This document shows, in pieces, positions 35,100 to 44,374 of a DNA stretch of 64,000 bases. This stretch comes from JANLYC01 sp963750495 (lineage in GTDB: Bacteria; Actinomycetota; Actinomycetes; Propionibacteriales; Nocardioidaceae). How positions within the stretch are numbered: position 1 is the first letter of the stretch; every line of letters starts with the position of its first letter. The stretch lies in NCBI GenBank assembly GCA_963750495.1, contig CAVVQV010000017.1, forward strand, positions 62,001 through 126,000. The letters are read 5' to 3'. Under the pieces are notes generated by a model. It searched no databases and had not been told where the DNA came from. It worked only from the letters and a program-made list of their open reading frames with translations. The translations under genes were made by a program, and so were the position numbers.

Positions 35100-35150
35100 C
35101 CCGTCGACCGTGGTGCCGGGCCCATCCCCCGGGACCACGGCCTGGCCCTA

Positions 35151-35191
35151 CCCATCCCCGCAGTCCCATCCCCGCAGTCCCATCCCCGCAG
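35151..35191 (+). repeat. 14-bp tandem repeat before the TPR gene
   Basis: The unit CCCATCCCCGCAGT occurs almost three times (35151-35191) with a related CCCATCCCCC just upstream (35121-35130). It is intergenic, between the DUF4331 terminator and the TPR gene, and gives no ORF. Confidence 0.85.
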
Positions 35192-35225
35192 GCCGTCGTC
35201 TCGCTGGTGACTCGAAAGGCTCGTC

Positions 35226-36557
35226 ATGACAGGAACCCGGTTCCTCCGGCTCGGTCTCGCGGCCGTGTCCCTGAGCGTGCTGCTGGTCCTCGTGTCGGCG
35301 GTGCTCTTCACGCGATCCGACTCAGCCACCCCCCAACCGCTCGGCCGGGCACCGGTCGCCGCATCAGAACTCGCCACGTCCGGCGACCTGTCCGCCACGA
35401 TCGCGTCACTGCAGTCGAGGCTGCAACGGTTGCCATCGGACTCCGAGTCGTGGGCGGCGCTCGGTGCTGCCTATGTGCAACAGGCCCGGATCACCGGCGA
35501 TCCGAGCTACTACCCCAAGGCTGCCGGGGTACTGGCCCGCTCGCTGAAGGAGTCGCCGACCGACAACGCGGCCGCGCTGACCGGCGAGGCCGCGCTGGCG
35601 GCAGCCCGGCATGACTTCCAGGGTGCCTATGGGCTCACCTCGAAGGCCATGGACATCAACGCCTTCAACTCGTCGACGATGGCCATCCAGTTCGACGCGC
35701 TCATCGAGCTCGGACGCTATGACGATGCGCTTCGGGCGCTGAAGAGGTACGCCGGTCTGAAGCCCGGGGTACCGGTGTACACCCGGATCTCGTACAACTA
35801 CGAGCTTCACGGAAACGTCCGGGGGGCGACGTACGCCATGCGGCGCGCGCTCGACATCGCGTACTCGCCCGACGACCGCGCTTTCGCGCTGTTCGAGCTC
35901 GGCGAGCTGGCATGGAATGCCGGCCGGCTCGAGAAGGCGTCGTCGCTGTACGGACAAGGGTGGCGCACGGACCCCAGCTACGTCGCCAACCTGTACGGGC
36001 TCGCGAAGACCGATGCGGGACTGGGCCGGGCAGACCGCGCGGTCCGCCGGTATCAGGACGTGATCAACCGGCTGCCGCAGCCCGCGTACATCATCGAGTA
36101 CGCCGACCTGCTCACCTCACTGGGTCGTACCGACGAGGCGGCGACACAAGGCCGCTTGATCGATGCCCAGCAGCGGATCTTCCGGGCTGCTGGGGTCAAT
36201 CTCGACCTGGAGCTCGCGCTCTACGACGCGTCGCACGGAAGACCTGCACGCGCCTTGGAGCAGGCCCGGCAGGCCTGGCACGAACGCAAGAGCATCTTCG
36301 TCGAGGATGCCTACGCCTGGGCGCTGCACGTCAACGGTCGTGACCGTGCTGCCCTCCGTCATCTGGACTCCGCCGAGCGGCTCGGCACTCGAAGCGCACT
36401 GTTCGCGTTCCACCGCGGGATGGTCGAACGCTCGCTGGGCCATCGCGTCGAGGCGATCTCGTCCCTGCGCAAGGCGCTCGCGATCAACCCGGCGTTCAAC
36501 CCGATCTTCGCGACGCAGGCTCGGCAGGCGATGCAGGCCATGGAGCGGGGGAACTGA
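35226..36557 (+). CDS. membrane-anchored tetratricopeptide repeat protein
   Basis: This 443-residue protein has an N-terminal membrane helix (about 8-28) and a long series of TPR-like helical pairs (DSESWAALGAAYVQQARI, GLAKTDAGLGRADRAVRRYQ, YADLLTSLGRTDEAATQGR, SALFAFHRGMVERSLGHR). It is probably an extracytoplasmic scaffold. It sits between the DUF4331 gene and the NicO-like transporter, one base before the start of the latter, so the two are translationally coupled. The partners are not known. Confidence 0.85.
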   Translation: MTGTRFLRLGLAAVSLSVLLVLVSAVLFTRSDSATPQPLGRAPVAASELATSGDLSATIASLQSRLQRLPSDSESWAALGAAYVQQARITGDPSYYPKAAGVLARSLKESPTDNAAALTGEAALAAARHDFQGAYGLTSKAMDINAFNSSTMAIQFDALIELGRYDDALRALKRYAGLKPGVPVYTRISYNYELHGNVRGATYAMRRALDIAYSPDDRAFALFELGELAWNAGRLEKASSLYGQGWRTDPSYVANLYGLAKTDAGLGRADRAVRRYQDVINRLPQPAYIIEYADLLTSLGRTDEAATQGRLIDAQQRIFRAAGVNLDLELALYDASHGRPARALEQARQAWHERKSIFVEDAYAWALHVNGRDRAALRHLDSAERLGTRSALFAFHRGMVERSLGHRVEAISSLRKALAINPAFNPIFATQARQAMQAMERGN

Positions 36558-36558
36558 G

Positions 36559-38226
36559 ATGACCCGTCCCGCACGCAAGTCCCTGCGTCGCCGGGCCCTG
36601 CTCTTCACGGTCCTGGTGGCAGGCCTGGTGCTCGGACCGGCGTACGCCGCAAGCGCCCACCCGCTCGGGAACTTCACGATCAACCATTTCAACGGCCTCC
36701 GTGTCACCGAGACGGCCATCACCGACAACGCGGTGATCGACTCGGCTGAGCTCCCCACCATCTCCGACCGCGACACGGTGGACTCCGACGGCGACGGCAC
36801 CATCACCACGGCCGAGCGAGCGGCGTACGCCGTCGACCGCTGCGGCACCTTCGCGAACCAGGTCGTCCTGACGGTCGGGGGAGCCGTGACACCGTGGACC
36901 GTGACCCGGACGAGTTACACGTATCAGCCGGGCGCCGCCGGCCTCGAGACCGGCCGGCTCGAGTGCGGACTGGAGGCGAGCGTCGACCTGACGTCGCCGG
37001 CCCGCATCACGTTCGACGACCGGTACCTGAGCCAGCGGATCGGCTGGCGGGAGATCACCGCGGTCGGGCAGGGCGTCAACCTCGGCGAACGGGACGTGGC
37101 CACGCAGAGCATCTCCGACGAGCTCCGTGCCTACCCGAACAACCTGCTCACCTCACCACTCGACCAGCGGTCGGTGACGTTCGATGCCAAGCCCGGTGCC
37201 GACTCCGGTGGGTCACCACTGCCGACCGTGTCCGGCGCCGGACCGTTCTCGTCCATGCTCGCCGGCGTCACGACGCACCTGGACAGTCTCGTGGGCGGCG
37301 AGCACCTCACGCTCGGGGTGGGGTTGCTCGCGGTGCTCCTGTCCTTGCTGCTCGGCGCTTCCCACGCGGCATTGCCGGGGCACGGCAAGACCCTGATGGC
37401 CGCGTACATGGTCGGTACCCGGGGCACTCCTCGCGACGCCGTGCTCATCGGCGCCACGGTCACCCTGGCGCACACGTCGGGCGTCCTCGTGCTGGGGCTG
37501 TTGTTCAACGCGTCCGCGTCGTTCGCCGGTGAGACCGTCCTTGCCGTGCTCGGCATCATCAGCGGACTGCTCGTGGCCGCCATCGGTGTCACGTTGGTGC
37601 GCGGCGCCTGGCGACGGCACCGGGTCAGCAGTGTCGACGAGCTGTGGGGTCACGGCCACGGCCACGGCCACGGCCACGGTCACGGCCACGGCCACGGTCA
37701 CGGCCATGAGCAGGGGCACCCGGCCGCATCGGGACCCGACGATCGCCCGTCCGCCACCGGCGACGCCACCGAGCAGAGCTCCTCGGACACGCTCGTGCTG
37801 ACGTCAGCGCCCGTCGGTGGGCCTGGTCCCGACCACGCGCATGACCACTCCCACGACCACGCCCGCGACCACGCCCACGCGAAGGGCGAGCAGGGGTTCC
37901 GCCGGATGACGCTGGTCGGCATGGGACTGGCCGGCGGGCTGGTGCCGAGCCCTTCCGCGCTGATCGTGTTGCTCGGTGCGATCGCCCTTGGCCGGACAGT
38001 CTTCGGCATCGGTCTGGTGCTGGCCTACGGCATCGGGATGGCCGCGACCCTCACCACGATCGGCTACCTGTTCGCCAAGCTGCCCGGTCGGTTGTCCCGG
38101 CTGCGGCGGTTCTCCACCCACCGCTGGCTGACCCGCCTCGCCACGGCCGGGCCGGTGCTCACGGCCGGCCTGGTTCTCGTCGTGGGCCTGGCACTGGCCT
38201 GGCGCAGCGCGAGCCCACTGGTCTGA
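36559..38226 (+). CDS. NicO/HupE-like metal transporter with EF-hand-like motif and His-rich loops
   Basis: This 555-residue membrane protein has a signal peptide (helix near residues 13-28, cleavage before SAHPLGN). An extracytoplasmic domain carries an EF-hand-like loop, DSDGDGTITTAE. The membrane domain has HAALPGHGKTLMAAYMVG and GATVTLAHTSGVLVLGL, the His-rich NicO/RcnA signatures. It is followed by a cytoplasmic loop of nine or more His-Gly pairs, a second His-rich stretch (HAHDHSHDHARDHAHA) and four more helices with GGLVPSPSALIVLLGA. It probably moves nickel, cobalt or a related divalent metal; the direction is unknown. Linkage to DUF4331 and TPR genes is the most unusual aspect. Confidence 0.85.
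   Translation: MTRPARKSLRRRALLFTVLVAGLVLGPAYAASAHPLGNFTINHFNGLRVTETAITDNAVIDSAELPTISDRDTVDSDGDGTITTAERAAYAVDRCGTFANQVVLTVGGAVTPWTVTRTSYTYQPGAAGLETGRLECGLEASVDLTSPARITFDDRYLSQRIGWREITAVGQGVNLGERDVATQSISDELRAYPNNLLTSPLDQRSVTFDAKPGADSGGSPLPTVSGAGPFSSMLAGVTTHLDSLVGGEHLTLGVGLLAVLLSLLLGASHAALPGHGKTLMAAYMVGTRGTPRDAVLIGATVTLAHTSGVLVLGLLFNASASFAGETVLAVLGIISGLLVAAIGVTLVRGAWRRHRVSSVDELWGHGHGHGHGHGHGHGHGHGHEQGHPAASGPDDRPSATGDATEQSSSDTLVLTSAPVGGPGPDHAHDHSHDHARDHAHAKGEQGFRRMTLVGMGLAGGLVPSPSALIVLLGAIALGRTVFGIGLVLAYGIGMAATLTTIGYLFAKLPGRLSRLRRFSTHRWLTRLATAGPVLTAGLVLVVGLALAWRSASPLV
37651..37704 (+). repeat. hexanucleotide repeat (CACGGC/CACGGT x9) in the transporter gene
   Basis: Nine near-perfect hexamers encode (His-Gly)9 in the cytoplasmic loop. 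Because the unit is six bases, slippage would vary the number of histidines available for metal binding without a frameshift. Confidence 0.95.
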
Positions 38227-38320
38227 CCCGGCTGACCTCCGCACCACCGCAGATGCCCTCGGGTCGAGGGGTTGGCAGGATGGGGTGGACCCTGGGATTC
38301 CGGGCCGGAGGAGGCGCATC

Positions 38321-40207
38321 ATGAGCAGCTACCGCGCGACGTACGACGCCAGCGTGCAGGATCCGGAGACGTTCTGGCGCGAGTGCGCCGGGCTCGTCGA
38401 CTGGTTCAGCAAGCCGTCGGAGATCCTCGACCGCTCCCGTCCACCCTTCTATCGCTGGTACACCGGTGGGCGCCTCAACACCTGCTACAACGCGCTCGAC
38501 CGGCACGTCATCAAGGGACGCGGTGACCAGACGGCGCTGATCTACGACAGCGCAGTGACCGGGCAGGTGAAGCGGTTCACGTACGCCGAGCTGCTGGAGG
38601 AGGTCGCCGCCTTCGCGGGTGGGCTGGCCGGTCTCGGGGTCACGCCGGGCGATCGCGTGGTCATCTACATGCCGATGATCCCCGAGGCCGTGGTCGCGAT
38701 GCTGGCCTGCGCCCGGCTCGGGGCGGTGCACTCGGTGGTGTTCGGCGGCTTCGCCGCAGCCGAGCTCGCGCTTCGCATCGACGACGCTCGGCCCACCGTG
38801 GTGGTGTCGGCCTCGTGCGGCATCGAACCCGCGCGGACCGTGGCCTACAAGCCGCTGCTGGATGCGGCTCTCGACCTCGCCACCCACCGGCCGGCCGCGG
38901 TCGTGGTGAAACAACGTCCCGAGCTCGAGGCCGACCTCGATCCGCCGCGGGACCTCGACTATGCCGTGGTGCTGAAGGCCGGCCGCGACGACCCGGCTCC
39001 GTGCGCGGACGTGGCCGCGACCGATCCGCTCTACATCCTCTACACCTCCGGAACCACCGGAAAGCCCAAGGGGATCGTGCGCGACAACGGTGGCCACGCG
39101 GTCGCCCTCGCCTGGTCGATGCACAACATCTACGACGTGTCAGCAGGCCAGGTGTGGTGGACGGCGTCGGATGTCGGCTGGGTGGTCGGACACTCCTACA
39201 TCGTGTACGCGCCGTTGATCGTCGGCGCCACCACCGTCCTGTTCGAGGGGAAACCGGTGGGTACGCCGGATGCCGGGACGTTCTGGCGGGTCGTCGAGGA
39301 CCACGGGGTCCAGGGGTTGTTCACAGCGCCGACGGCCATCCGGGCCATCAAGAAGGACGACCCCGAGGGCGAACACGTACGCCGCCACGACGTCTCCACG
39401 CTGCGGCACCTCTTCCTGGCCGGCGAGCGGCTCGACCCCGAGACCTACCACTGGGCGTCGGACCAGCTCGGCATCCCGGTGGTGGACCACTGGTGGCAGA
39501 CCGAGACGGGTTGGCCGATCGTGGCGAACCTACGTGGATTGGAGCCGATGGAGATCAAGCCGGGGTCGCCGACGGTCCCGGTCCCGGGTTACGACGTCGT
39601 GGTGCTCGACGAGAAAGGGGAGGAGGTGGCTCCCGGCACCGAAGGCGCCATCTGCATCCGCTTGCCGCTTCCCCCCGGCAATCTGCCGACGCTGTGGCAC
39701 GACGATGACAGGTTCGTCTCCTCCTACCTCAGCGCCTTCGACGGCTACTACCTCTCCGGTGACGGTGGGTTTGTCGACGACGACGGCTACGTGTTCGTGA
39801 TGGGACGCACCGACGACGTGATCAACGTGGCCGGACACCGCCTCTCGACGGGGTCGATGGAGGCGGTCCTCGCCGCACATCCGGACGTGGCCGAGTGTGC
39901 GGTCATCGGCACCGCGGACGCCCTGAAGGGTCAGCTGCCACGGGGATTCGTGGTGCTCAAAGCGGGACACGAGGTCGATGAGGCCACCTTGGCTGCCGAG
40001 CTCATCGCTGCCGTCCGCGCCCAGATCGGCCCGGTGGCGGCGTTCAAGGACGTGAGCGTCGTACCGGCGCTGCCGAAGACGAGGTCGGGCAAGATCCTGC
40101 GCAAGACGATGCGTCAGATCGCCGACGGAGACGATCCGGCCGTCCCATCCACGATCGAGGATCCAGCGGTCCTGGACGCGATGAAGCCGAGTCTGCTCCG
40201 GGGTTGA
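38321..40207 (+). CDS. prpE: propionate--CoA ligase-like acyl-CoA synthetase
   Basis: This 628-residue AMP-forming synthetase starts at ATG 38321 behind GGAGGAGG. The N-terminal ACAS domain (DPETFWRECAGLVDWFSKPS), the ATP motif YTSGTTGKPKGIV, the DHWWQTETGWPI motif and the C-terminal catalytic lysine in KTRSGKILRK are all present. The YFRNRE-like hinge reads GDGGFVDDDGYVFVMGRTDD. The overall pattern matches PrpE/ACSS3-type enzymes acting on propionate or similar short acids. It is monocistronic and ends in a probable terminator. Confidence 0.9.
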   Translation: MSSYRATYDASVQDPETFWRECAGLVDWFSKPSEILDRSRPPFYRWYTGGRLNTCYNALDRHVIKGRGDQTALIYDSAVTGQVKRFTYAELLEEVAAFAGGLAGLGVTPGDRVVIYMPMIPEAVVAMLACARLGAVHSVVFGGFAAAELALRIDDARPTVVVSASCGIEPARTVAYKPLLDAALDLATHRPAAVVVKQRPELEADLDPPRDLDYAVVLKAGRDDPAPCADVAATDPLYILYTSGTTGKPKGIVRDNGGHAVALAWSMHNIYDVSAGQVWWTASDVGWVVGHSYIVYAPLIVGATTVLFEGKPVGTPDAGTFWRVVEDHGVQGLFTAPTAIRAIKKDDPEGEHVRRHDVSTLRHLFLAGERLDPETYHWASDQLGIPVVDHWWQTETGWPIVANLRGLEPMEIKPGSPTVPVPGYDVVVLDEKGEEVAPGTEGAICIRLPLPPGNLPTLWHDDDRFVSSYLSAFDGYYLSGDGGFVDDDGYVFVMGRTDDVINVAGHRLSTGSMEAVLAAHPDVAECAVIGTADALKGQLPRGFVVLKAGHEVDEATLAAELIAAVRAQIGPVAAFKDVSVVPALPKTRSGKILRKTMRQIADGDDPAVPSTIEDPAVLDAMKPSLLRG

Positions 40208-40236
40208 CGCCGATCGGGTCCGATAGCCCGATGGCG
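40208..40236 (+). terminator. stem-loop after the acyl-CoA synthetase gene
   Basis: CGCC-g-ATCGGG pairs with CCCGAT-GGCG over ten bases with one bulge and an eight-base loop, directly after the TGA. A G-rich rather than U-rich stretch follows. A terminator function is inferred from position. Confidence 0.5.
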
Positions 40237-40297
40237 GGGGTGTCCAGAGGGCGTCTGAGCTATTGCCCGCGTGTCCGGACTCTGCTCAGATGGCGGT

Positions 40298-41302
40298 ATG
40301 AAGAAGCTCATCAATGACCCCGCCGACGTCGTCAAGGACGCGCTGCTCGGCATCGAAGCCGCTCACGGTGACCGGGTACGTGTCGATCACACGAACAAGA
40401 TCATCTATCGCAAGGACGCACCGCGAAAGGGAAAGGTCGGCCTCATCTCTGGCGGTGGGTCCGGACATGAGCCCATGCACGGAGGGTTCGTCGGCGCCGG
40501 CATGCTGGACGCCGCGTGCGCCGGCGAGGTGTTCACGTCGCCCGTGCCCGACCAGATGATGGAAGCGACCAAGGGCGTCGACGGCGGCGCCGGCGTCCTC
40601 CACATCGTCAAGAACTACACCGGCGACGTGATGAACTTCGAGATGGCTGCCGAGATGGCCGAGGCCGACGCCGGCACGGAGGTCAAGGCAGTCGTCACCG
40701 ACGACGACGTCGCCGTCCAGGACAGCCTCTACACCGCCGGCCGCAGGGGAGTCGGCGTGACGGTCCTGCTCGAGAAGCTCGTCGGCGCAGCCGCTGAAGA
40801 AGGCCGCTCTCTGTCCGAGGTCGCCGACCTGGCCAAGAAGATCAACGACAGTGGACGCAGCATGGGGATGGCGTTGACGTCCTGCACGGTGCCGGCCGCA
40901 GGCAAGCCGACCTTCGACCTGGCCGACGACGAGATGGAGGTCGGGATCGGCATCCACGGTGAGCCCGGGCGACGGCGCCTACCTCTCGCACCCGCGAAGG
41001 ACGTCGCGGCGCTGCTCGTCGACCCGATCCTCGGCGACCTTCCTTACGGGCAGGGCGACTCCGTGATCGCGTTCGTCAACGGCATGGGCGGCACGCCGCT
41101 CATCGAGCTGTACATCATGTTCAACGAGGTCAACGAGCTGCTCAGCAAGGCCGGTATCACGGTTGCTCGGTCGCTCGTGGGCGACTACATCACCTCCCTG
41201 GAGATGGCCGGTTGCTCGGTCACCCTGCTCAAGGTCGACGACGAGCTCGTTCGGCTCTGGGACGCGCCGGTCAACACGCCCGGTCTCCGCTGGGGCGCGT
41301 GA
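40298..41302 (+). CDS. dhaK: dihydroxyacetone kinase subunit DhaK
   Basis: This 334-residue protein binds dihydroxyacetone covalently. His57 (GSGHEPMHGG) and His220 (GIHGEPG), the residue that forms the hemiaminal, are present. Its phosphoryl donor is ADP held on DhaL, encoded two bases downstream. The C-terminus (GDYITSLEMAGCSVTLLKVDDE) matches the family. A PTS-coupled type is indicated by the following dhaM-like fusion. There is no promoter consensus in the 60-base gap after the preceding terminator. Confidence 0.95.
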   Translation: MKKLINDPADVVKDALLGIEAAHGDRVRVDHTNKIIYRKDAPRKGKVGLISGGGSGHEPMHGGFVGAGMLDAACAGEVFTSPVPDQMMEATKGVDGGAGVLHIVKNYTGDVMNFEMAAEMAEADAGTEVKAVVTDDDVAVQDSLYTAGRRGVGVTVLLEKLVGAAAEEGRSLSEVADLAKKINDSGRSMGMALTSCTVPAAGKPTFDLADDEMEVGIGIHGEPGRRRLPLAPAKDVAALLVDPILGDLPYGQGDSVIAFVNGMGGTPLIELYIMFNEVNELLSKAGITVARSLVGDYITSLEMAGCSVTLLKVDDELVRLWDAPVNTPGLRWGA

Positions 41303-41304
41303 GC

Positions 41305-41934
41305 ATGGGGTTGTCCGTTGACGACCTGAGCTCCTGGGTCAAGGCGTTCGCCGACGTCGTGCACGAGAACGCGGGGATGTTGACCGACCTCGATGCGGCC
41401 ATCGGTGACGCCGACCACGGAAGCAACATGGATCGCGGGATGAAGGCCGCAGCCGCGGCGCTCGACGAGGGGACGTTCGAGACGGCCGACGCGTTGCTCA
41501 AGAAGGTCGGGATGACCTTGGTGAGCACCGTCGGCGGCGCGAGCGGTCCGTTGTACGGGACGTTCTTCCTGCGTTGCGGGACCGCGCTCGCCGGGGTCGA
41601 CGACATCGATGCCGCGGCTTTCGGCGCTGCGTTACGCGCCGGTGTCGAAGGCCTCGTGGCCCGTGGCAAACCGGAGCTCGGAGACAAGACGATGTATGAC
41701 GCCTGGGCTCCGGCGCTCGAGGCGTACGACGCGGCGGTGGCTGCCGGGTCGCCGTTGGCCGATGCCTTGCGAGCCGCAGCCGACGCGGCTGCCAAGGGGC
41801 GCGACGAGACGATCCCCATGGTCGCCCGCAAGGGACGTGCGAGCTATCTGGGGGAGCGGAGCGCGGGCCACCAGGACCCCGGGGCGACGAGCACCACCCT
41901 GCTCGTGGAGGCGGCAGCAAGCGCGCTGTCGTGA
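41305..41934 (+). CDS. dhaL: dihydroxyacetone kinase subunit DhaL
   Basis: This 209-residue all-helical subunit carries tightly bound ADP. The magnesium-binding aspartates lie in LTDLDAAIGDADHGSNMDRG, and GGASGPLYGTFFL binds the nucleotide phosphates. A second conserved region is KGRASYLGERSAGHQDPGA. It starts two bases after dhaK and ends seven bases before the fused dhaM gene, giving a tight three-gene operon. Confidence 0.95.
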   Translation: MGLSVDDLSSWVKAFADVVHENAGMLTDLDAAIGDADHGSNMDRGMKAAAAALDEGTFETADALLKKVGMTLVSTVGGASGPLYGTFFLRCGTALAGVDDIDAAAFGAALRAGVEGLVARGKPELGDKTMYDAWAPALEAYDAAVAAGSPLADALRAAADAAAKGRDETIPMVARKGRASYLGERSAGHQDPGATSTTLLVEAAASALS

Positions 41935-41941
41935 GGCGGCC

Positions 41942-44374
41942 ATGATCGGCATCGTCGTGGTCTCGCACAGCCGAGCCCTCGCCGATGCAGCCGTCGGGCT
42001 CGCTCGCGAGATGGTCGACGCCGAGACTGCACCGGCGATCGTCGTGGCGGCCGGCCTGGACGAGACGACGTTCGGTACCGACGCGACTGCGGTGTCGGCC
42101 GCGATCGAGCAGGTGGATTCACCCGACGGTGTCCTCGTGCTGCTCGACCTCGGCAGTGCTGTCCTCAGTGGCGAGATGGCCCTGGAGTTCCTCGACCCGG
42201 ACCTGGCCGGTCGCGTCCGGCTGTCCAGCGCTCCACTGGTCGAAGGTCTCGTCGCCGCCGTGGTGCTGGCGTCCACCGGTGCCGAGCTCGACGCCGTGGT
42301 GGCTGAGGCCGAGTCGGGGTTGTTGGCGAAGCAGTCCCACCTCGGCTCCGGCGGCGAGGCCGCCGCGCCGTCGGCAGCCGGGAGTGAGTCTGCGCGCCCG
42401 GACGCCACCACCGAGGTCACTGTGTCCAACCCGCACGGCCTCCATGCCCGCCCGGCTGCCAAGGTCGTCACACTCGTCCGCAGTTTCGACGCGACCGTGA
42501 CACTGCGCAACCTGGACACCGGGAAAGGGCCGGTCCCTGCGGGCAGCCTGAGTGCGGTGGCCACGCTGGACGCCCGCCTGGGGCATCGGCTCGAGGTGTC
42601 GGCCTCGGGGGCACAGGCCGCTGATGCGCTGCGCGCCTTCGAGGAGCTGGCGGAGCGGGACTTCGACGACGTACCGGTGCCACCCTCGTCGCCGTCAAAG
42701 GTTGACGGCCCGGCGGCGGGGAGTGGTCTCGATCTGGCGATGGGGCCTGCTCTGGTCCTGAGCGCGACGGTCGACATATCCGCCTACGAGGCGGGGGACG
42801 GTCAGGCTGAGCTCGCCCGCTCGGCCCAGGCGGTCGATGCGGTCCGGGCTCGTCTCGAGGAGCTGCAACGGCGCACGGCCGAGACGTCCGGACCCGAGGC
42901 AGCCGACATCTTCGTCGCCCAGACGGCCCTGCTCGACGACCCCGAGATCACCGCGCCGGTCGACGACGCGATCGCGGCGGGAACACCGGCGCCGCAGGCC
43001 TGGCGTGACCGGCTGGACGCCGTGGCAGCACAGTTCGAAGGCCTCGCCGACGCCTACCAGCGCGAACGCGCGGCAGACGTGCGCAGCGTGCAGGCGAGTG
43101 TGCTGCGGGCGCTGACCGGTGAGGCGGAGACCGAGCTCGACACCGGTGGCGAGCCCGTGATCCTTGTCGTGGACGAGCTCGACGCTGCCACGGCCGCCTC
43201 GATCGACGCCGACGCCGTGGCAGGAGTGGTGACGATCGCGCGTGGTACCACGGGGCACGGCGTCATCGTGGCCTCCTCGCGCGGTATCCCGCTGATGACC
43301 GGTGCCGGTGCGGATGCCGCCGGGGTCCGTACCGGACAGCTGGTTTCCTTCGACGCTCGCAGCCACAGCTTCGTTGCCGACGTGAGTGCGGAGGAGCGGC
43401 GACGTTTCCCTGATCTCGTGGCCGAGCGGCGGCGCGAGCGAGAGCAGGTCGTGCAGGCGGCCCAGACGCCGGCGGTGACCCGCGACGGGACTGCGATCCC
43501 GGTGTTCGCGAACCTCGCCTCGGTCGCCGACGCGGACAGCGCGAGCGCCAACGGGGCCGAGGGCTCGGGCCTGGTCCGAACCGAGGTCCTGTTCGGTGAC
43601 CGTTCGGTGGCACCGACGGTCGAGGAGCAGGTGGAGATGTTCCTGGCTCTGGCGAAGTCGTTGGGTGGCGCGCCGTTGACGATCCGGACGTGGGACATCG
43701 GCGGCGACAAGCCGCTGCCGTTCCTCGCCCAGGCTGCTGAGGCCAACCCGTTCCTGGGCGAGCGCGGGCTGCGGGTGTTCCGACGTCGGCCGGACTTGTT
43801 GCGGGACCAGCTCATCGCGATCTGGCAGGCCGCGCGTCAGACGCCGCTGCGGGTCATGTTCCCGATGGTCACCGAGCCGGCCGAGGTGGCGTTCGCGCGG
43901 GACCTGCTCGCGGCCGCTCGAGGAGACGTCACCGGAGTCGACCTCTCGGTCGGCATCATGGTCGAGGTACCCGCTGCCGCCCTGACGGTGGAGTCCCTGG
44001 CCGCCGACCTCGACTTCGTCAGCATCGGGACCAACGACCTGACCCAGTACACGATGGCCGTCGACCGCGGCAACGACGCCGTGGCCGACCTCGCCGACCC
44101 GATGGGCCCGGCCGTGCTCCGCCTCATCGACCGCGTGTGCCGCCGGCGCCCGCCGGGCGTCGAGGTGGCCGTCTGCGGTGACCTGGCGAGTCGCCCAGGC
44201 GTCATACCCCTGCTGCTCGGCCTGGGGGTCGACGAGCTCAGCTGTACGCCGCCCCGGGTGCCGGAGGTCAAGCAGGCGGTCCGGGCCACCGACCTCACCT
44301 CGGCCCGGGAGCTGGCGGCCGCCTGCCTGGCCGCCCCCGATGCCCCCTCCGTCCGCCGCCTCCTGCTTCGTTGA
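41942..44374 (+). CDS. dhaM: DhaM-HPr-EI fusion phosphotransferase for dihydroxyacetone kinase
   Basis: This is an 810-residue fusion. Residues 1-130 are the EIIA-type DhaM domain with phospho-His9 (VVSHSRALA). Residues about 157-250 are HPr with His168 (NPHGLHARPAAK). Residues about 262-810 are enzyme I with His439 (RGTTGHGVIVAS), PEP-binding GLVRTEVLF and DIGGDKPLPFL, IGTNDLTQYTMAVDRGN and the cysteine of AVCGDLAS. Thus PEP phosphate could pass EI to HPr to DhaM to DhaL-ADP within one polypeptide. The S-to-G change in the TSH motif leaves the histidine intact. No sugar PTS genes are nearby. Confidence 0.93.
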   Translation: MIGIVVVSHSRALADAAVGLAREMVDAETAPAIVVAAGLDETTFGTDATAVSAAIEQVDSPDGVLVLLDLGSAVLSGEMALEFLDPDLAGRVRLSSAPLVEGLVAAVVLASTGAELDAVVAEAESGLLAKQSHLGSGGEAAAPSAAGSESARPDATTEVTVSNPHGLHARPAAKVVTLVRSFDATVTLRNLDTGKGPVPAGSLSAVATLDARLGHRLEVSASGAQAADALRAFEELAERDFDDVPVPPSSPSKVDGPAAGSGLDLAMGPALVLSATVDISAYEAGDGQAELARSAQAVDAVRARLEELQRRTAETSGPEAADIFVAQTALLDDPEITAPVDDAIAAGTPAPQAWRDRLDAVAAQFEGLADAYQRERAADVRSVQASVLRALTGEAETELDTGGEPVILVVDELDAATAASIDADAVAGVVTIARGTTGHGVIVASSRGIPLMTGAGADAAGVRTGQLVSFDARSHSFVADVSAEERRRFPDLVAERRREREQVVQAAQTPAVTRDGTAIPVFANLASVADADSASANGAEGSGLVRTEVLFGDRSVAPTVEEQVEMFLALAKSLGGAPLTIRTWDIGGDKPLPFLAQAAEANPFLGERGLRVFRRRPDLLRDQLIAIWQAARQTPLRVMFPMVTEPAEVAFARDLLAAARGDVTGVDLSVGIMVEVPAAALTVESLAADLDFVSIGTNDLTQYTMAVDRGNDAVADLADPMGPAVLRLIDRVCRRRPPGVEVAVCGDLASRPGVIPLLLGLGVDELSCTPPRVPEVKQAVRATDLTSARELAAACLAAPDAPSVRRLLLR

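Noticed and set aside
37651..37704. His-Gly hexamer tract as a frame-switching phase-variation site
   Set aside because: The unit is six bases, so slippage keeps the frame; it can only change loop length.
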